Shown here: positions 60,681-64,000 of the stretch, in pieces
Numbering within the stretch: the first letter of the stretch is position 1
Layout: each line of letters opens with the position of its first letter
NCBI GenBank assembly: GCA_045599645.1
Contig: JAZRWI010000089.1
Span: forward strand, 36,435 to 100,434
Source: RUG334 sp045599645
Lineage (GTDB): Bacteria > Muiribacteriota > Ozemobacteria > Ozemobacterales > Ozemobacteraceae
Reading direction: 5' to 3'
Length of the DNA: 64,000 bases
Position numbers and translations under genes: made by a program
The notes under the pieces: generated by a model
Databases searched by the model: none
Seen by the model: the letters and a program-made list of their open reading frames with translations, nothing else
What the model was told of the DNA's origin: nothing

Positions 60681-62006
60681 TTAATTGTTGATAAGATAGA
60701 TAAAACTACGATTATTGCCCTGTCGTTTTATTATTTTTTTCTTAAGCAGACTCTTTAATATGAGAATTGTTGTTGTCTGAGATTTACAAATGGCTTTCTG
60801 AATTGCAATTCGAGAGGCCTTAGAGTTGGATTTTAAATAATTAACAACTTTCTTTTCTGTATCAGATAGATTGTGATTTTGAAAATCGGAATTGGAAATA
60901 TCAGAGAACTCTTTTTCTCTATGAAAATTTTTATTTGGCAAAGTAATTTTAAAAGAGTTAGGTCCGATTTCTATTTTGGGCTTTATTGAAAAATCGTTGT
61001 ATGCATTCATTATTTTTGAAATTCCTACTCCATAAGATTCTACTAGTTTCAGCCTGTAAAAAATATTTGCCAGATTTGAATTTCTTGAAGAAGACACACC
61101 AATCATAATGTCTTCAAAAGACATGCCGGATAAAAGGCCACCTATATTCAATATTTCCAGTCTGTCATCAAACAAGCTAATCAATATAGGACTATTATAC
61201 GAGTAATCTCTATGTACAATGGCATTTAGCAAAGATTCTCTAATAGCTTCTTCGGGATAATCTTTTATATCAATGCGTTGCAAGCCGTTAAATTCTGCTC
61301 TGATTCTGTTATTTTTTTCCATATATTCATAAGCTTTTTCTAACTGTTCTAAAACTGAAGCGTTGATTTCAAGACGGTCTTTAAAAATAGACTTGTTTGT
61401 ATCTTGAAAAACCGCCATTTTTAAACTACAATCGCATTGGTCTGATAACAACCATGCCAAATTTGTATACAAATTGTCTCTATCCTTTAAATGTAACGAA
61501 TGTTTTTGGGGGGCTTCAAAAAGAATATTTCTCTTTTTAAATTCCTTCTCTGTGTATTTGAATGTCAGATTTTGTGCTAATGCTCTTCCTTGTTCGAAAC
61601 TATCGTTACTTGTTTCTTTTATCATTTTCAAAATAGCGTTCTTGCTAGCTGGAATAGTTGCAGAACCTAGTCTGATAAAAACACCTTCAGGTCTGATTCC
61701 TTTGCTGTTCAAGTAATATGGTCTTGAAGTTCCACGTTCAATATGGATAATAATAACTTTTTTGCTGTCTATTTTGCTAACAGTTACACTGGTTATGCAG
61801 GTTACATCAGGACTTATGCTGTCATGTATAGAGGAGGTTACTTTTAGCATTATTTCATCAGTATCTTTAACTCCACAGATTTTGCCGTCGTCTTGAACGC
61901 CTATATAGATATCACCACCATTGGTGTTAGCAAAAGCAATAACAGTCTTTTTTATGTCGTCTGTGTATTCTCTCTTCAATTCACAATTTGAGCTTTCTTT
62001 CAACAT
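60681..62006 (-). CDS. Schlafen/AlbA_2-type ATP-binding regulator
   Basis: The 441-residue protein begins with the AlbA_2 (Schlafen-like) nucleic-acid domain: ESSNCELKREYTDDIKKTVIAFANTNGGDIYIGVQDDG (residues about 4-41), continuing to about 125. The middle (about 230-360) is an HATPase_c_4 type domain: EEAIRESLLNAIVHRDYSYNSPI and VESYGVGISKIMNAY. A winged-helix ends the chain (about 385-440). Such proteins are common in gut bacteria, often called putative transcriptional regulators; the true role is unsettled and defence links are reported for some. An inverted repeat in the leader (62027-62057) is a possible autoregulatory site. Confidence 0.88.
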   Translation of the reverse strand: MLKESSNCELKREYTDDIKKTVIAFANTNGGDIYIGVQDDGKICGVKDTDEIMLKVTSSIHDSISPDVTCITSVTVSKIDSKKVIIIHIERGTSRPYYLNSKGIRPEGVFIRLGSATIPASKNAILKMIKETSNDSFEQGRALAQNLTFKYTEKEFKKRNILFEAPQKHSLHLKDRDNLYTNLAWLLSDQCDCSLKMAVFQDTNKSIFKDRLEINASVLEQLEKAYEYMEKNNRIRAEFNGLQRIDIKDYPEEAIRESLLNAIVHRDYSYNSPILISLFDDRLEILNIGGLLSGMSFEDIMIGVSSSRNSNLANIFYRLKLVESYGVGISKIMNAYNDFSIKPKIEIGPNSFKITLPNKNFHREKEFSDISNSDFQNHNLSDTEKKVVNYLKSNSKASRIAIQKAICKSQTTTILILKSLLKKKIIKRQGNNRSFIYLINN

Positions 62007-62026
62007 AAATATTCCTATTTTATCAA

Positions 62027-62057
62027 AATTTGCTAACGGTTAGGTTGTTAGCAAATT
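62027..62057. promoter_or_regulatory. Inverted repeat upstream of the Schlafen/AlbA-type gene
   Basis: AATTTGCTAAC (62027-62037) and GTTAGCAAATT (62047-62057) form a perfect 11-bp inverted repeat with a 9-base centre. It is 21 bp upstream of the start codon of the minus-strand gene, fitting an operator. Confidence 0.55.
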
Positions 62058-62086
62058 ATAAAATATCATATTTAACCAATAGAAAT

Positions 62087-62155
62087 CTATCCCTGGCAAT
62101 TGGTTTTTCTGCAGGTAATGGGGTTGTAGTTTCTCAGGCTTTGGGTGCAAAATAA
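62087..62155 (+). pseudogene. Short remnant of a MATE-family efflux pump gene
   Basis: A 23-codon stretch encodes LSLAIGFSAGNGVVVSQALG and then AK-stop. The GFSAGNGVVVSQ segment resembles the start of MATE (multidrug and toxin extrusion) transporter helix 2. Nothing of the rest remains, so this is a deletion remnant. The surrounding 62156-62207 shows nothing recognisable. Confidence 0.45.
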
Positions 62156-62207
62156 TACAATTAAATAGTCTTATCTGCTGCGAAGCGACTGTTTTGGCAC
62201 CGAAGTC

Positions 62208-62236
62208 TTTACTATTTATGCTGATTTCTCTATAAT
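62208..62236 (+). promoter_or_regulatory. Promoter of the NRPS gene
   Basis: TTTACT (62208-62213), a 17-bp spacer and TATAAT (62231-62236). An AAGGAAG ribosome site follows at 62263-62269 before the ATG at 62275. Confidence 0.65.
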
Positions 62237-62274
62237 ATCTGTATCAAAATTTACGGGCATATAAGGAAGTAAAC

Positions 62275-64000
62275 ATGAACAAATCTACTGTTTTGTCATC
62301 TGAATTTTTTGAAAGGCTGGAACGTAATTTTGTTGAATTTGCTGATTTGGTAGCATTCAGCTATAACGGTGATGAAAGGCAGATTACATACAAAGAACTG
62401 AACGAGATTTCAGCACGTGTCCATGGTTATCTCAAAGCCAAAGGCCTGAAACCTGACGATTTTGTGATGATAAAACTTCCCAGAGGAGCAGAAGCAGGAG
62501 CCGTTGCAATAGGTGTCCTGCGTGCCGGTGTTGCCTATACTCTCTGCGAAGAAGGCTATCCCCAGGAAAGAATAGATTTTATTTATAAAGACTGCGCCTG
62601 TAAGCTCTGCATTGATTCTGCCACATACAAAGAAATACTCTCCCATACCCCTGTTTACGGCTTTGAAGAAGCAGATGACCATAAGGCAGCCATTGCTACC
62701 TACACTTCAGGCACCACTGGCACCCCGAAGAGTGTTCTGCTTGAACGCGGCAGAATACTGGAAGCTACTGAAAGCATTATCCATGAAGGTAAGCTTATTG
62801 GTCAACCTGGTTTTAGGGTTGCTTATCTGTCATCTCTAAATTTTGTGGCTTTTTTTATTATTTCTTCTACCGTACTTTTTCATGGTGGTGAAACTGCTGT
62901 TGTTGGTTATAATATTGTAAAGGATCATGTAAACCTTGATAAATTCTTTAATAAGTTTAAGGTGAACATTACATTTCTGACTCCGTCACTGATTAGGCTA
63001 TTCAGACAATTCAATCCTGAATTCAAGGTTCTGTTTCTCTCCGGTGAATCGGCCAGGCTTACTGCCTATTCGAAGGCAGACAGCAAGAGTTTCAGTAAAA
63101 TCACAAAGAGATTCTCTTCGTCAGATATTTTTGATTACTGCAAGAGGAACGGTGTGACAGCCAGCAGCTTCATGCACGCAGCCTTTGCAGAGACCTTTCA
63201 CAGAATCACCAGAGAAAACGAATTTCTATATACAACTGTAAGCAACGAGCGAAGTGCCGATAATTCTCTTCAGAACTGCATAAATACGTTTATTCAGACT
63301 CTGCCCGTAGTATTTAATAGCCAGCAGCAGTCGGTCAATAGCCAGAAGCTTGATACAGAACACGGTGATTCGTTGGTGGCCGACTATGTTCGCTCATTCC
63401 ATGCTAACCTTCAGGAAACATTTGCGAATGACTGTTCCCCGTATACTAAACTCTCTGAACGCTACAAAACCAGTGCAGAAATTATGTTCATATATCAGGA
63501 CGGTATTCTTGGTGACAATGTTTTAACGGATGATAAATTCATTGAGGTATTCCAGCTTGATGGAGATAAAACGGTTTTTCCTGTAAATATACTTGTTTAT
63601 CCTATCGATGATAGCTTTGAACTTCGCATAGAATATGACGGCATGAAATACTGCAGCCGCGATATGCAGACACTGGCAGAAGCAATTGCAAATACTGCCA
63701 TCAACATGACCAATGCTGAATTTATAAAAGACGTAAGCCTTGTTTCCAAGGAACAGGAAACATCTCTGCTTAAACTTTCAGCCGGTGAAAAGCTTGAATA
63801 TAATAAGACTCTGACCTGGGTTGATATGTTCAGACAGCAGGCAGCCGAACACCCTGATGCTGTTGCTGTTGTAGACCATGTCAGCAGAATTACATATAAA
63901 GAACTAGACAGACAGTCTGATTGTGTTGCTGCATATCTTGCCGAAGCAGGTGTTGAGCCTGGCTGTTTCGTTCCCATAAAGATGGAACGTATAAAGGAAT
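62275..64000 (+). CDS. Non-ribosomal peptide synthetase, N-terminal part, A/C chimera
   Basis: The frame runs from an ATG with a good ribosome site off the window edge (575 codons visible). Residues about 1-258 are the first part of an adenylation domain, with ITYKELNEISARVHGYL and the A3 loop TYTSGTTGTPKS near 142-153. The sequence then breaks near SGESARLTAY and continues as the second half of a condensation domain (about 275-500), with NTFIQTLPVVF like the C5 motif. The rest of the A domain, any carrier domain and the C-domain HHxxxDG motif are missing. A second A domain begins near residue 515 (ITYKELDRQSDCVAAYL) and is cut by the edge. Product unknown. The internal deletion could be real or an assembly collapse between modules. 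Confidence 0.88.
   Translation, partial: MNKSTVLSSEFFERLERNFVEFADLVAFSYNGDERQITYKELNEISARVHGYLKAKGLKPDDFVMIKLPRGAEAGAVAIGVLRAGVAYTLCEEGYPQERIDFIYKDCACKLCIDSATYKEILSHTPVYGFEEADDHKAAIATYTSGTTGTPKSVLLERGRILEATESIIHEGKLIGQPGFRVAYLSSLNFVAFFIISSTVLFHGGETAVVGYNIVKDHVNLDKFFNKFKVNITFLTPSLIRLFRQFNPEFKVLFLSGESARLTAYSKADSKSFSKITKRFSSSDIFDYCKRNGVTASSFMHAAFAETFHRITRENEFLYTTVSNERSADNSLQNCINTFIQTLPVVFNSQQQSVNSQKLDTEHGDSLVADYVRSFHANLQETFANDCSPYTKLSERYKTSAEIMFIYQDGILGDNVLTDDKFIEVFQLDGDKTVFPVNILVYPIDDSFELRIEYDGMKYCSRDMQTLAEAIANTAINMTNAEFIKDVSLVSKEQETSLLKLSAGEKLEYNKTLTWVDMFRQQAAEHPDAVAVVDHVSRITYKELDRQSDCVAAYLAEAGVEPGCFVPIKMERIKE

Noticed and set aside
60564..60758. Plus-strand hydrophobic 64-codon frame
   Set aside because: It spans the stem-loop at 60598-60640 and the 3' end of the minus-strand Schlafen-like gene. 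The hydrophobicity comes from T-rich DNA, and no ribosome site is seen.

Overview
The window is about 64 kb of moderately AT-rich DNA from a bacterium with an outer membrane. Evidence for this is an outer-membrane porin tethered by an SLH domain (56112-57735), two giant YadA-type trimeric autotransporters, and type IV pilus ATPases. Several gene families and repeats (a DUF4869/ATPase pair, an NHLP-type exporter, an NRPS, HepT/MntA, and a palindromic repeat I associate with gut Clostridia) suggest an anaerobic gut or rumen community. SLH porins occur in Negativicutes, the cyanobacterial/melainabacterial line and several candidate phyla. I cannot fix the phylum from this sequence, and no rRNA or tRNA gene is visible.

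Layout. 1-998: an unrecognised gene cut by the edge. 1300-8221: a four-gene operon for an NHLP-type double ABC exporter (HlyD-like adaptor, type I periplasmic-binding-like protein, and two ABC permease/ATPases). The peptidase domain of the first ABC protein has lost its catalytic triad, and a 45-bp direct repeat brackets the operon. 8271-15215: small accessory and housekeeping genes, including a zinc-ribbon membrane protein, a DUF3806 protein, acetate kinase, a PIN toxin-antitoxin pair, a methyltransferase, a DUF4143 ATPase and an ATPase/DUF4869 pair.

15349-41672 is the most striking region. Two trimeric autotransporter adhesins (about 4,790 and 3,240 residues) lie in tandem, with arrays of 7-bp repeats before, between and after them. 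The arrays are broken up by conserved spacers of about 100 bp. The same composite repeat occurs at 8714-9150.

41703-51225: a double-domain glycosyltransferase carrying an in-frame repeat insertion, a triplicated intergenic repeat with a MITE nested inside it, and a J-like/TPR/double cold-shock fusion protein transcribed divergently from a FecR-domain protein. These are followed by HU, a PilB-like ATPase that has kept its c-di-GMP-binding MshEN domain but lost catalytic residues, and an intact PilT with a proline-rich N-terminus.

51254-59394: a GNAT acetyltransferase whose end overlaps an L,D-transpeptidase remnant, a STAS/RsbU-RsbW partner-switching pair, a serine hydrolase, the SLH porin and a GLUG-repeat lipoprotein. 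The porin signal peptide contains ten GT dinucleotides that put it out of frame here, which is the pattern of an ON/OFF contingency locus. 59399-64000: a 23-bp tandem repeat, a HepT/MntA toxin-antitoxin pair, gene remnants, a Schlafen/AlbA-type ATP-binding regulator, and the start of an NRPS gene in which an adenylation domain is fused directly to the second half of a condensation domain.

Overall this is an accessory-rich segment devoted to the cell surface (adhesins, porin, pili, glycosylation, export), with many short repeats and several signs of recombination.
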